In this document: one piece after another, positions 46,669-56,371 of the stretch
Numbering within the stretch: the first letter of the stretch is position 1
Layout of the letters: every line of letters starts with the position of its first letter
Assembly: GCA_036401375.1 (NCBI GenBank)
Contig: DASWVB010000027.1
Location: 124,001-188,000 of the forward strand
Direction of reading: 5' to 3'
Length of the DNA: 64,000 bases
Source: DASWUZ01 sp036401375
GTDB taxonomy: Bacteria > Acidobacteriota > Terriglobia > Terriglobales > Acidobacteriaceae
Position numbers and translations under genes: made by a program
Notes under the pieces: model-generated
What the model saw: only the letters and a program-made list of their open reading frames with translations
The model's database searches: none
Told to the model about the DNA's origin: nothing

Positions 46669-48633
46669 GTGATCGCACGTATGAACAGGTATGCCGCGTT
46701 AACACTACTGCTCTGGTTGTTCCTGTCCGGCAGCCTGTTGCCGGCTGGTGCGCAGACCGTTGACGCCTCCCACCTAGGGATCCCTGCTCTTGATCTTTCC
46801 GGTAACTGGCGGGTGCATTATGGAGACGATCCGCGCTGGGCGGATGCCGCCTTCGACGACTCGCAGTGGTCTCTGCAGCCCGCCAACGCCGCCATCATCC
46901 TGAAAAATCCTTACAGGGGCTTCCTGTGGTACCGGATGCGGGTGCAGCTGCCCGCCCGGCACGGAAGCCTGAGTCTCCTCATCCGGACATGCCGGACTAG
47001 CTGCGAGCTCTTCATCAACGGACGATCGTTGGGAGAGTATGGCGGCATGCCGCCGCACGCCTCCCTGTATGAGACGCAGCCAGTCGCCTACACCCTCGAT
47101 CTCGCGCCGGATGTGCAGTTCGCCGAGGTGGCGATCCGGGTATGGTCGCGATCGCATTGGAAGCCCGGCCTGGGGCCCAATGCCGTGCGTATCGGCGACG
47201 AAGCGGTGATCGCCAACGAGGTCAGAGAGGGGCAAAGGATCATAGATGAAGATGCGGTGCAGTACGTCTTGATAAACGCCGCGTTCTTCCTGCTCGCGCT
47301 AACCGTGCTTGCGCTGTTTGCCGTGCAGCGCGATCGCAAGGAGTACCTGTGGCTTGCCGCCTGGCAGATCTGCAACTCGGTCAGCGGCCTGATCTCAACC
47401 TGGCAGAGTCTTTCGTTGATTCCGGCATGGACACAGTACTTCATCGCGATCCCTCTGGAGTTCATCAGCCTCGCGTTTACGCTTGAGTTTTACTACTCCT
47501 TCGTAGGGCAGAAGCCGGGTCGATTCATCCGTTGGCTGCAGGTAGCGGTCCTGGCCACGATGGCCCTTGGCCCGGGTATCCTGTTTGGACTTCCCGCTCC
47601 GAAGCTCTACGGCTACCTGGTGCTTGTGCCGGAGGCGCAGCTGATCATCGCCACCGTCGTAATTACGGTGATGCTGCTTGGGCGCTTTCGCAGGGGAAGC
47701 CGTGAGGCCGGGCTGCTGCTGGTTCCGACCTTCCTGTCCAACTTCTCCACTGTGCTGAATCTGGCCCGCGAGGCAGCGGTTTCCCTTGGATGGACGAAGA
47801 ACAATAGCAATCTGTTGCCGGATACGCGCTTTGGCGACTTCGTCTTCACGGCAGACACCTGGTTTTCGCTGCTGTTTATACTGTCCATTCTGGCACTCCT
47901 GCTCTACCGCTTTACAAACGTCAGTCGGCAGCAGACCCGCTCGGCGGCCGAGATCGAGGCAGCGCGGGAGGTGCAGCAGGTGCTTCTGCCGGAGCAGTCG
48001 CCCTCCATGCCCGGCATCAGCATTGAGAGTGAGTACCATCCGGCGGATGTGGTCGGCGGCGACTTCTTCCAGGTGATCCCCGCGCTCGACGGCTCGCTGC
48101 TCGTTGTGGTAGGTGACGTGGCCGGCAAAGGCATGGGTGCGGCGATGCTGGTCGGCGTGATCATCGGGACCATCCGCACCATTGCGCAGTTCGAGGTTGA
48201 GCCCGCAGCGGTGCTGGCAACGTTGAACGAACGGCTGTGCGGCCGCGTGAATGGCAGCTTTGTGACCTGCATCGCGGCGCGGCTCACCGAAGATGGTGAA
48301 CTGACGGTAGCGAATGGCGGTCACCTCCCGCCATATCTCAATGGCGAGGAGCTGACTACACTCCCTGAGCTGCCGCTGGGAGTGAGTGCAGGGGTCAGCT
48401 ATGAGCAGTCCCATTTCACCGTTGCTCCCGGGGACCGGCTCACCTTCGTCTCCGACGGAGTTGTAGAAGCGACCAGACCCGGCGGAGAACTGTTCGGGTT
48501 TGAGCGAACCAGGCAGATCAGCCGCGACCCGGCCCGCACGATTGCCGAAGCAGCCAAGGCCTTTGGGCAGACGGATGATATCACCGTGGTGACGCTCACC
48601 CGGTCGCTGACGCCGGTCGCCAGTGTCGCGTAG
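46669..48633 (+). CDS. 7TMR-DISM receptor with SpoIIE/PP2C phosphatase domain
   Basis: 654 residues from the GTG at 46669 (GAGAGG directly upstream); ATG at 46681 is the alternative. In order: signal peptide (to about residue 28), a periplasmic jelly-roll sensor (about 35-190; LFINGRSLGEYGG), seven helices (about 195-420), then a cytosolic PP2C domain (about 430-645) with metal Asp in VVGGDFFQV, GDVAGKGMGAAM, NGGHLPP, SDGVVEA and TDDITVV. It should dephosphorylate an STAS antagonist in response to an outside signal; the RsbV-like protein at 42209 is a plausible substrate. Confidence 0.9.
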   Translation: MIARMNRYAALTLLLWLFLSGSLLPAGAQTVDASHLGIPALDLSGNWRVHYGDDPRWADAAFDDSQWSLQPANAAIILKNPYRGFLWYRMRVQLPARHGSLSLLIRTCRTSCELFINGRSLGEYGGMPPHASLYETQPVAYTLDLAPDVQFAEVAIRVWSRSHWKPGLGPNAVRIGDEAVIANEVREGQRIIDEDAVQYVLINAAFFLLALTVLALFAVQRDRKEYLWLAAWQICNSVSGLISTWQSLSLIPAWTQYFIAIPLEFISLAFTLEFYYSFVGQKPGRFIRWLQVAVLATMALGPGILFGLPAPKLYGYLVLVPEAQLIIATVVITVMLLGRFRRGSREAGLLLVPTFLSNFSTVLNLAREAAVSLGWTKNNSNLLPDTRFGDFVFTADTWFSLLFILSILALLLYRFTNVSRQQTRSAAEIEAAREVQQVLLPEQSPSMPGISIESEYHPADVVGGDFFQVIPALDGSLLVVVGDVAGKGMGAAMLVGVIIGTIRTIAQFEVEPAAVLATLNERLCGRVNGSFVTCIAARLTEDGELTVANGGHLPPYLNGEELTTLPELPLGVSAGVSYEQSHFTVAPGDRLTFVSDGVVEATRPGGELFGFERTRQISRDPARTIAEAAKAFGQTDDITVVTLTRSLTPVASVA

Positions 48634-48638
48634 CATAG

Positions 48639-49031
<393 letters not shown>

Positions 49032-49224
49032 TCGCCTTTACCGTGTTTGCTCTGACGGGCCTTAGCACACACACACTCGATAATCGAATGGTATGGCGAG
49101 TCTTCCGTGCTCTATCCGCTCCGGCTCGGTTAATATTTCGTTACGATAGTCTCCAGAGTCTTCCCAGTACACATTCAAGGCTTCTGCATCCCCTAAAGCC
49201 CCAATCTCTTCATCAGGCCGGTTC

Positions 49225-51828
49225 ATGAAGCTCGACCCAGACTTTATCCGCCGCGAGCGGGAGTTGTATCAGCAGGAGTCGCTTGCCCTCCGGCAGACGT
49301 TCGAGCGCACCGGTAACGGGGCAGCCGCGATCCGCCGCCGCTCTATCCTCGTAGACGGCGTGCTACGCAAGTTGGCAAAGCAGTTCATCAGTGAGAACCC
49401 CGAGCAGCCCGGGCTGAGCATCGTCGCTACCGGGGGATTTGGAAGGCGAGACCTCTTTCCAAACTCCGACATCGACGTACTTTACCTCTGCGCCAACGAC
49501 GAAGTGGAGCACGAGTTCCGCAATGCTATCCGCGAGTGCAACCAGGGGATGTGGGACATCGGGCTGCGAGCCAGCCCCGCCGCCAGGATGCTCAAGGAGT
49601 GCGATCGCTTCGACCCTGAGAACCTGGAGTTCACGATAGCGCTGCTGGATCGGCGCTTCCTGCACGGCGACTATGGGCTGTATCGGCGGCTGCAGATGGA
49701 ACTGCTGCCGGCCCTGGTGCTGCGGGAGTGGAACACGATCACGCAGAAGCTGGCTGAAAGCGCACGTGTCCGCCACGAAAAGTACGGCAACACCATCTTT
49801 CACCTGGAACCGAACATCAAGGAGTGCCCCGGCGGCCTGCGCGACTACCAGCTTGCGCAGTGGCTGTCCCTGCTGCAGTCGCTGCAGGAGACAAAGACGT
49901 GGCCCAAGGATGCAGTGACCTCGTCGATGTCTTCAGCGAATGACGCGCAGTCTGCCTTCGACTTCCTTGCAGCGACTCGATGTTTTCTTCACTTTCGATG
50001 TGGGCGCGACGACAACACGCTGGACTGGCACGCCCAGGATGAGGCGGCAGCGCAGAGCGTCGGGCTCGAGACGCGCGGGACGGCTGACCCTGCGTACTGG
50101 ATGCGGACCTACTATCGTCACGCGCGCACCGTCTATCGACGCGCCGTACTGCTGCTGGAAGACCTGCCGCCCGCTCGCCAATCTCCCCTTCGCCAGTTCA
50201 AGAAGCGCCGAACCGCACTCGCCGAGACGGACTTCTTCCTCGAACAGAACCGCATCGACCTTGATGAATCGGCGATGGTTAACGATGCCGACGACATCCT
50301 GCGGATCTTTGCGCTCGTGGCACAGCATGGCTACCGGTTTAGCCAGTATGCGGAGGACCGGATCGCCGACGCGATTCCCGTACTGGCCGTGCACATGCCC
50401 GAGGGACCGTTCCTCTGGAACTGCCTGCGCGAGATACTGCTCGGCCCGCATGCTGCGCACGCACTGCGCACCATGCATGCTCTGGGCATCCTCGAGTTGC
50501 TGATTCCCGAGTTTCACGGCATTGATGCACTGGTGATTCGCGATTCGTACCACCGCTACACGGTCGACGAACACACCTTCCTGGTGATCGATAACATTCA
50601 TTGCCTGCGGCATCCCGTAGGTGAGACGGAATCGCGGCTGGCCACGCTGCTGCCGGAGATAGAGCGCTTTGACCTCTTTCTGCTGGCGCTGCTGCTGCAT
50701 GACACAGGCAAGGCGCGGCGCACCGGCGACCACGCGGCCAATAGCGTTGAGCTCGCCGAGAGCCTGCTAGCTCGGCTGGACTTCGACCCCGAGGAGCGGG
50801 AGACGGTCCGCTTCCTGATCCGTAATCATCTCGAGATGTCCATTGCGATGCGGAGGGACATCTTCGACGACGAGAGTGTACGCGACTTCGCGCAGAAGCT
50901 GGGCAGCAAGCAGCAGTTGAAGATGCTGTGCCTGATGACCTATGCGGATATCAAGGCAGTCAATCCGGACGCGCTGACGCCGTGGAAGGCAGAAAATCTG
51001 TGGCAGCTCTACATGGCCGCGGCCAACTTCATGGACCGGAGCGTTGACGAGGTGCGTTACCACGCCGGCAACGATACCGGCCTGCTGAACCGGCTGCTGG
51101 CGGTGGTGCCGCCGGAGCGCAAGGAGGAACTGCGGACCTTCCTCGAAGGGCTGCCCCAGCGCTACCTGCAGACGCGGCTGCCGGAGCAGATTCGCAGCCA
51201 CTTCAACATGGCCCTTGAACTGGACCTCAAACCCGCCCAGCTTGCCTTTCGGACGACGCGGCAGTTGTGCGAGCTAACGCTCATTTCGCGGGACCGGCCA
51301 ATGCTCTTCGCGGACATGGCAGGGGCTCTCGCTGCCTGGGGGATGAACATCGTGAAGGCGGATGCTTATTCGAACTCCGCCGGGGTGATCGTCGATTGCT
51401 TTCAGTTCACCGATCCGTTTCGCACGCTTGAACTGAACCCCACGGAAGTGGAGCGATTTGAGGAGAGCATCGCCAGGGTCATAAACCACGCGGCGCCGCT
51501 GGAGGCGATGATGCGCAGCCGCAACCACACCGGGCGCGGGGCCCAGACCAAGGTCAAGGTCCCAACGCGCGTGGCGTTTGACAATGCTTCCTCGACCCAC
51601 AGCACACTGCTGCAGATCATCGCGCAGGATGGACCAGGGCTGTTGCGCGAAATCTCCAAGACCTTTGCCGAAGAAAACTGCAACATCGAAGTAGCCCTGA
51701 TCGACACCGAGGGCGAACTGGCGATCGACGTCTTCTATCTTACGACCGCCGGGAAGAAGCTTGATGATAAGGTGCAGGAGCGGCTATCTGGGCAGCTCAT
51801 GGAGAGGCTCGAGGCGCTGCGGGCCTGA
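49225..51828 (+). CDS. glnD: [Protein-PII] uridylyltransferase/uridylyl-removing enzyme
   Basis: 867 residues. N-terminal nucleotidyltransferase with GGFGRRDLFPNSDIDVLYL (Asp ligands), a GlnE/GlnD substrate region (IKECPGGLRDYQLAQWL), an HD domain with LLHDTGKARRTGDHA (uridylyl removal) and two C-terminal ACT domains for glutamine sensing (LISRDRPMLFADMAGALA and QIIAQDGPGLLREISKTF). All catalytic motifs look complete. It adjusts PII according to glutamine; PII is encoded just upstream. Confidence 0.95.
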   Translation: MKLDPDFIRRERELYQQESLALRQTFERTGNGAAAIRRRSILVDGVLRKLAKQFISENPEQPGLSIVATGGFGRRDLFPNSDIDVLYLCANDEVEHEFRNAIRECNQGMWDIGLRASPAARMLKECDRFDPENLEFTIALLDRRFLHGDYGLYRRLQMELLPALVLREWNTITQKLAESARVRHEKYGNTIFHLEPNIKECPGGLRDYQLAQWLSLLQSLQETKTWPKDAVTSSMSSANDAQSAFDFLAATRCFLHFRCGRDDNTLDWHAQDEAAAQSVGLETRGTADPAYWMRTYYRHARTVYRRAVLLLEDLPPARQSPLRQFKKRRTALAETDFFLEQNRIDLDESAMVNDADDILRIFALVAQHGYRFSQYAEDRIADAIPVLAVHMPEGPFLWNCLREILLGPHAAHALRTMHALGILELLIPEFHGIDALVIRDSYHRYTVDEHTFLVIDNIHCLRHPVGETESRLATLLPEIERFDLFLLALLLHDTGKARRTGDHAANSVELAESLLARLDFDPEERETVRFLIRNHLEMSIAMRRDIFDDESVRDFAQKLGSKQQLKMLCLMTYADIKAVNPDALTPWKAENLWQLYMAAANFMDRSVDEVRYHAGNDTGLLNRLLAVVPPERKEELRTFLEGLPQRYLQTRLPEQIRSHFNMALELDLKPAQLAFRTTRQLCELTLISRDRPMLFADMAGALAAWGMNIVKADAYSNSAGVIVDCFQFTDPFRTLELNPTEVERFEESIARVINHAAPLEAMMRSRNHTGRGAQTKVKVPTRVAFDNASSTHSTLLQIIAQDGPGLLREISKTFAEENCNIEVALIDTEGELAIDVFYLTTAGKKLDDKVQERLSGQLMERLEALRA

Positions 51829-52178
51829 ACGCTTTTGCCTGCGCTCTCAAATGCTCTTCCTCACACCTGGCTTGCGCATTCAGACCTCAGATCGATGCCA
51901 ATGCTAACGCTTTCTCTTAGTGCCTGCGCTTCCGGAAGCGCATCAACACCTCAGCACCGGGATCCCATGCCAGTCTCTCGCAATGCCGGGGTAGAGTCGG
52001 CAAGCGAACGGCGTCACTGGGGTGTGAAGCCGCACGGCCGGTAAAAGGAGCGACGTAAGTCGAGTGCATAGTGTAGCCGTTTGACGCCGGCTGCTTCTCA
52101 GTTCTTCATCATCACTTAATGGTTTTGAACTAACTGAGCTGCCGGTATCCTTAAACCACCTTATGCCTCGGAGGCAAA
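51829..52178 (+). other. Intergenic region with an 18-base palindrome
   Basis: 350 bases before the porin gene. TGCGCTTCCGGAAGCGCA at 51925-51942 is a perfect palindrome about 100 bases after glnD; it may fold as a terminator stem (no T tract) or serve as an operator. Near the end the sequence has AT-rich runs consistent with a promoter. GGAGG lies four bases before the porin GTG. Confidence 0.4.
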
Positions 52179-53648
52179 GTGAGCCGAGCTCATGCCCGTC
52201 TTGTTCTGCGTAGCTTTTTTCTTCTTTTCTCTTTTATTAGTATCGCCTCCCGGCCTGCAAATCTTCGGGCACAGAGCCCTACCTCCAGTGAGAGCGGGGT
52301 ATCGCCGGAGGAGAAGGATAAGGCGCCGGGCGTTGCGGTCACGATGTTCCCTCACACCCCGACCGGGCCCTACTGGGTCTCGGGGCAGGCGAATATCATC
52401 TTTCAGGCGCATCCTCCATTCCACTCCTCTTATTCAGGCGCCAATAGTCTGAGCAGTGGCGGGGAATACAAGACTTCCTTGATCGGCACTCTATTCATGG
52501 GGGTGCAGGCGTACCGCCACCCGCGGTTCGATACAGACCTGATCCTCGATGTTGAGAGTGCCGGCGGCCGAGGCCTAAGCCAGGCCCTGGGGCTAGCAGG
52601 GTTTACCAATCTCGATGTGGTGCGCAACCCCAACCTCGGCCCTGCACCCTATCTGGCGCGCTTCCAGATTCATCAGACCATCGGGCTGACCGATGAGATG
52701 GTCGACGCCGAGCGCGGCCCCTTCGTGCTGGCGCCGCGGGTGCCTGTGCGGAGACTTGATATTCGCATCGGAAAGATGAGCTTGCCTGACGTATTCGACC
52801 TGAACTCGGTCGGGAGCGACAGCCACCTCCAGTTCACAAACTGGACCGTCGATAACAGTGGCGCGTGGGACTATGCGGCGGATACACGCGGCTATACAGT
52901 CGGCGGGGTCCTGGAATATCAGGACCGCAGCTGGGCACTCCGTTACGGCATAGCGGCGATGCCCGTTGTGGCTAACGGAGTCGACCTGGACTACGCTTTG
53001 AGCAGGGCGCGCGGGCAGAATATCGAGTTCGAGTGGCGCAAGAGCCTGCTTGCTGGACGCAAGGGGGCGACCCGGGTCCTGAGCTACGTCAACGTGGCAG
53101 ACATGGGCAACTATCGGGAAGCGATTCGTAACTTCCTTGCGGATACGGATGGAACCAATAACCCCGGAGCGGCAGCGCGCCGCCCCGATGTGACCCTGAG
53201 CAGGCGCAATGGCCGGGTGAAGTATGGGTTTGGCTTCAACAACGAGCAGGAGGTGACGCAGAACCTGCGGCTGTTCAGTCGGCTCGGCTGGAACGAGGGC
53301 CAGCAGGAGAGTTTCGCCTATACCGAGGTCGATCAGACGATCGAGTTAGGCGGCGACTACGTTCCAGCGCCCTGGAGGCGGCCGGGCGACAGGATCGGCG
53401 TCGCCTTCGTCTCGAATGCGATCAAGCGCGATCACCAGGAGTACTTGCGCCTCGGCGGGCTCGGATTCCTACTAGGCGACGGCTCGCTGCGCTATGGACG
53501 CGAGACCGTTATCGAGAGCTATTACAACCTGCATGCCTGGCGGGGCCTATTCTTCGCGCTGGGGCTTAGTCATATCAACAACCCCGGGTACAACCGTGAT
53601 CGCGGACCAGTCTGGGTGCCTTCGGTGCGCACTCATGTCGACTTTTAG
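52179..53648 (+). CDS. Carbohydrate-selective porin, OprB-like
   Basis: 489 residues from a GTG preceded by GGAGG. Signal peptide about residues 1-31 (cleavage after NLRAQS). The mature part is an outer-membrane barrel of the OprB family: YWVSGQANIIFQAHPPF, RHPRFDTDLILDVESAGGRG, RLDIRIGKMSLPDVFDLNSV and the C-terminal VRTHVDF with terminal Phe. Members pass sugars or other small solutes. The next gene is convergent and its stop lies only two bases away. Confidence 0.88.
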   Translation: MSRAHARLVLRSFFLLFSFISIASRPANLRAQSPTSSESGVSPEEKDKAPGVAVTMFPHTPTGPYWVSGQANIIFQAHPPFHSSYSGANSLSSGGEYKTSLIGTLFMGVQAYRHPRFDTDLILDVESAGGRGLSQALGLAGFTNLDVVRNPNLGPAPYLARFQIHQTIGLTDEMVDAERGPFVLAPRVPVRRLDIRIGKMSLPDVFDLNSVGSDSHLQFTNWTVDNSGAWDYAADTRGYTVGGVLEYQDRSWALRYGIAAMPVVANGVDLDYALSRARGQNIEFEWRKSLLAGRKGATRVLSYVNVADMGNYREAIRNFLADTDGTNNPGAAARRPDVTLSRRNGRVKYGFGFNNEQEVTQNLRLFSRLGWNEGQQESFAYTEVDQTIELGGDYVPAPWRRPGDRIGVAFVSNAIKRDHQEYLRLGGLGFLLGDGSLRYGRETVIESYYNLHAWRGLFFALGLSHINNPGYNRDRGPVWVPSVRTHVDF

Positions 53649-53650
53649 CG

Positions 53651-54145
53651 CTAAGCCAGGTGGAACTCCGAGAGGACTGCGACTGCTTTACCTGCGCCCC
53701 GGTCGGGATCGATCTGCAGCTCGAGCACGGCGACTCCCGGCAAGTCGACGGCATAGTCCTCCAGCTCCTCGGTTGATCCTCCCGGGCTGAACGACCACTG
53801 CTGGCGAACGATGTCGCCTGTCCTTCCGCTGGCCGTATACCGAAGCAGGAATTCCTGCCCACGCTCCTGCTTGCGATCGATAAAGCGGATGAAGATGCGC
53901 TGGATGTGCTGCGGAGAGTCAAAGCGCAGGCGAATAGTCTGTGGTCCAGGACCGGCAGCGCGCCAGCCTCGCTCCAGCTTTGACTCGGGGTGACTTCCGA
54001 GAGCCTCTTCAATGGGGAACTCTGGATCTTCAGAGCTGACCTCAACGCTCGCAACAGCGTCGAGGTCAAGCCACTTCGCTGACGCGATTCCGCCGGCACT
54101 GGGCTCGTGCCCAACCACCTCTCCGCCGATGATCTGCTTCCGCAT
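53651..54145 (-). CDS. Small F5/8C-like beta-sandwich protein, unknown role
   Basis: 164 residues from the ATG at 54145 with GAGGTAGG upstream; the open frame continues to 54730 but that part has unlikely composition. The latter two-thirds (about residues 50-160) have the look of a discoidin-like carbohydrate-binding fold (TIRLRFDSPQHIQRIFIRFI, EFLLRYTASG, VAVLELQIDPD). No signal peptide, so probably cytoplasmic. Function unknown. Confidence 0.7.
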   Translation of the reverse strand: MRKQIIGGEVVGHEPSAGGIASAKWLDLDAVASVEVSSEDPEFPIEEALGSHPESKLERGWRAAGPGPQTIRLRFDSPQHIQRIFIRFIDRKQERGQEFLLRYTASGRTGDIVRQQWSFSPGGSTEELEDYAVDLPGVAVLELQIDPDRGAGKAVAVLSEFHLA

Positions 54146-54642
54146 CTTGCCTACCTCTGGTGCTTCGATGCAGATTGCTGAGGCTGTGGAAACACCGTGG
54201 CCCTGATGGCAAAAGACCGGCAGGTCGGCCAAACCGTTGAGGAGGCAACCGGAGCCGAGATCTCGACATACAATGAGGTATGTCCAACCTAGTACGTGGC
54301 ATGACGAGGGACGCCGGCGGCGAGAGTGGTGGCTCTGGCGAACGTCCCAGGGCATCGTCTCACGACAGCGAACCGGACGCTGACGTAGGCAAGGGTGCGG
54401 TCGAGGACGACCAGCCCCATGCCCGCAACCAGACCACATTGAGCGGCCAGCTTGGCCACCGGAGCAACAGTCCTCAGTCGGTAGACCCTCAGTCCAGTGA
54501 CGCTCAGTGGAAGGAAAGCGATACAGACTTTCCTGAGCCCGGTTCAAGCCCGGAGCATAGCGGGCAGCACCGCTAGAGGGCTGTGCGCGTACAGTCGCAG
54601 CGATTTCAGAGCAGATACCTTGACAGCGGTGTCTAACGTGAC
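54146..54642. other. Unassigned 497-base stretch
   Basis: Open frames exist on both strands but none has a believable sequence. Part of the minus strand around 54330-54500 reads with protein-like composition (VAKLAAQCGLVAGMGLVVLD) and might be a remnant. No hairpin or repeat seen. Confidence 0.3.
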
Positions 54643-55629
54643 ATGCTTTCGCTCCGCCGATGTCGATGGGGATTCCCTCCGCTTGCGCTGCTGCTGGCTG
54701 CTCCGGCTCCGCTGCTGTCGCAGGAGCCACATACCGCTATGCGCGGCAGAGTGATCGACAGACCAGAAGACCTTGCCGGCTTATGGGAAGCTTCCGATAG
54801 CGCCAAGGGTGCCGTGGGGCTGTTAATCAATATCAACGCTCACGTAGCAGGTAACCCCTCCACTCTTCAGGGCATACCGGAATATGAAGACAGCTTCTCT
54901 GTCGCGGTATACCAGCGAAAGGGTCCTCAGTTCGATATGTGGAGTTCGAACTGGTTCTCTGATGATCCAACGGGAGGTTTGTTTTGGGATGGCACTCACC
55001 TGCGCATCCAGTGGACCGATACGACGGCCGCGCCCCCGGTCGGCGGAACGCTCGACGACGCCATTGAAGTGGACCTCACCTACGATCGCGCGCGAGGAGC
55101 GTGGAGCGGGCTGTTTCACCGCAAAGACTTCAACAGGCAAGTGAGGCTACGGCGCCCTTCCTTTAGTCCAGAGGGACGACGGCATGCGGGTACGACGCTG
55201 GAGGGCAGCCCGATGGTCGGCACCTGGGTGACTACAGAGCCCATCGGGGCGAAGTGCCTGCACCTGGTTCAACAGGCAGACGGTGCACTGAATGCCTGGG
55301 TTGATACATTGCAGACGCCTGGCCTTCTTCGCTGGGCAAACGGCCGTAAGCCTCCCCAGAATACCTGGGAGCACTACGGCGAGCTGGTTCGCGTGCAGCA
55401 ACTGGCAACAAGTACCATTAGTGCCGAGGTGGGCGCTTACGGCGGCATCTGTTGCGCTTCAACTGTAGTGGCGAAGATTTCGGCCGACGGAAGGACGCTG
55501 TCAGGCAACTGGCTACCGGGGTTGAATCAGCTAGGCAGGCCAGCAGAGTGGAAGAGGATCGTTGGATCTTCGTGCCGCGTCTTCAGCCCGCCACCACCTC
55601 AAGCCAGACCCTGCTCACCTCAGAAGTAG
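54643..55629 (+). CDS. Exported protein of unknown function
   Basis: 328 residues; signal peptide about residues 1-26 (ALLLAAPAPLLSQE). The mature part is rich in Trp, Gly and Asp with repeated lipocalin-like beta units (DLAGLWEASDS, PMVGTWVTTEP, LSGNWLPGL), so it may be a beta-barrel or tandem beta-sandwich that binds a hydrophobic ligand or an ester substrate. I recognise no family. ATG at 54643 has no strong Shine-Dalgarno site. Convergent with the AlkB-like gene, 25 bases away. Confidence 0.7.
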   Translation: MLSLRRCRWGFPPLALLLAAPAPLLSQEPHTAMRGRVIDRPEDLAGLWEASDSAKGAVGLLININAHVAGNPSTLQGIPEYEDSFSVAVYQRKGPQFDMWSSNWFSDDPTGGLFWDGTHLRIQWTDTTAAPPVGGTLDDAIEVDLTYDRARGAWSGLFHRKDFNRQVRLRRPSFSPEGRRHAGTTLEGSPMVGTWVTTEPIGAKCLHLVQQADGALNAWVDTLQTPGLLRWANGRKPPQNTWEHYGELVRVQQLATSTISAEVGAYGGICCASTVVAKISADGRTLSGNWLPGLNQLGRPAEWKRIVGSSCRVFSPPPPQARPCSPQK

Positions 55630-55654
55630 CCGCGAATGGAGGAAGACTTCGTTT

Positions 55655-56245
55655 TCAGCGGCTGGTCGAGCGAGCGCGGAGTGTTCTGAAGGTGATGGAG
55701 TAGCGAAGGCTCTCGACCGCAACAATACTGTGCTGCCAACCCCAGCGAGATTCCCCGCTCATCACGTAGATCGAGCGGGGTTTCAGCAGGAGAGAGAGCA
55801 CCTTGCCGGGCGCTTTGTATGGCTTGAGGCGCATCCATCCCTGGCCTGCCAGCGAGATGCCGATGATGGTCTCGAACTGAGGAACATCACGATGCCAGCC
55901 CATCGGAGCTGAGGGTGGATACTCCGTAACGATCGACTCTGCTATCTCGGCAGGAGCAATGCCGGCGAATGCAGCGGCCCGGTCACGGAGGGGCAGCAGG
56001 AACCCGGGAAGGTCTGCCGCGCCCGAAGCGTTGCGGGTGGAGAAGTTGTACTCCAGGCCGAACTCGGCAATGCGCCGTTTGGCCCTGTACCCCTGAAAAT
56101 CAAAAGCCTGGAACTGCAGCCCGCGGATGCTGTCGATGAGATCTAATTCCTCCTCCACGGTGATTAGGTCTTCGCCGTATGAGAAGCCCCTGGGTAGCTC
56201 TTCAGCGGGTGCGGATCGGCGACGGGGCATGCTGATTCGGTGCAT
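55655..56245 (-). CDS. AlkB-like 2-oxoglutarate/Fe(II) dioxygenase
   Basis: 196 residues. Fe ligands HxD in MGWHRDVPQ and the distal His in GWQHSI, with the 2-oxoglutarate Arg in LRYSITFRTLR. IVTEYPPSAPMGWH and the middle region SLLLKPRSIYVMSGESR are typical of the AlkB superfamily, which removes alkyl groups from nucleic acids. The start ATG at 56245 is six residues before an alternative ATG. Single gene. Confidence 0.9.
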   Translation of the reverse strand: MHRISMPRRRSAPAEELPRGFSYGEDLITVEEELDLIDSIRGLQFQAFDFQGYRAKRRIAEFGLEYNFSTRNASGAADLPGFLLPLRDRAAAFAGIAPAEIAESIVTEYPPSAPMGWHRDVPQFETIIGISLAGQGWMRLKPYKAPGKVLSLLLKPRSIYVMSGESRWGWQHSIVAVESLRYSITFRTLRARSTSR

Positions 56246-56371
56246 TGCACTCGATGGTGGTTGCAGCGCAGTTCGACAAAGTCACAAAACAGGAGATGAT
56301 GATGTCGGCACGGTGCCGGCGCCTGCGTTATGGCTGAGTTTCAAGTCGCGACCGCTCCGGAGGTGAAGCTC

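Noticed and set aside
47395..48636. 413-codon open frame antisense to the phosphatase gene
   Set aside because: Arises from codon bias of the real gene; the translated sequence is rich in Arg, Gln and His and resembles no protein.
54280..54576. 98-codon plus-strand frame
   Set aside because: Low-complexity Ser/Asp/Gly sequence with no ribosome site; on balance not coding.
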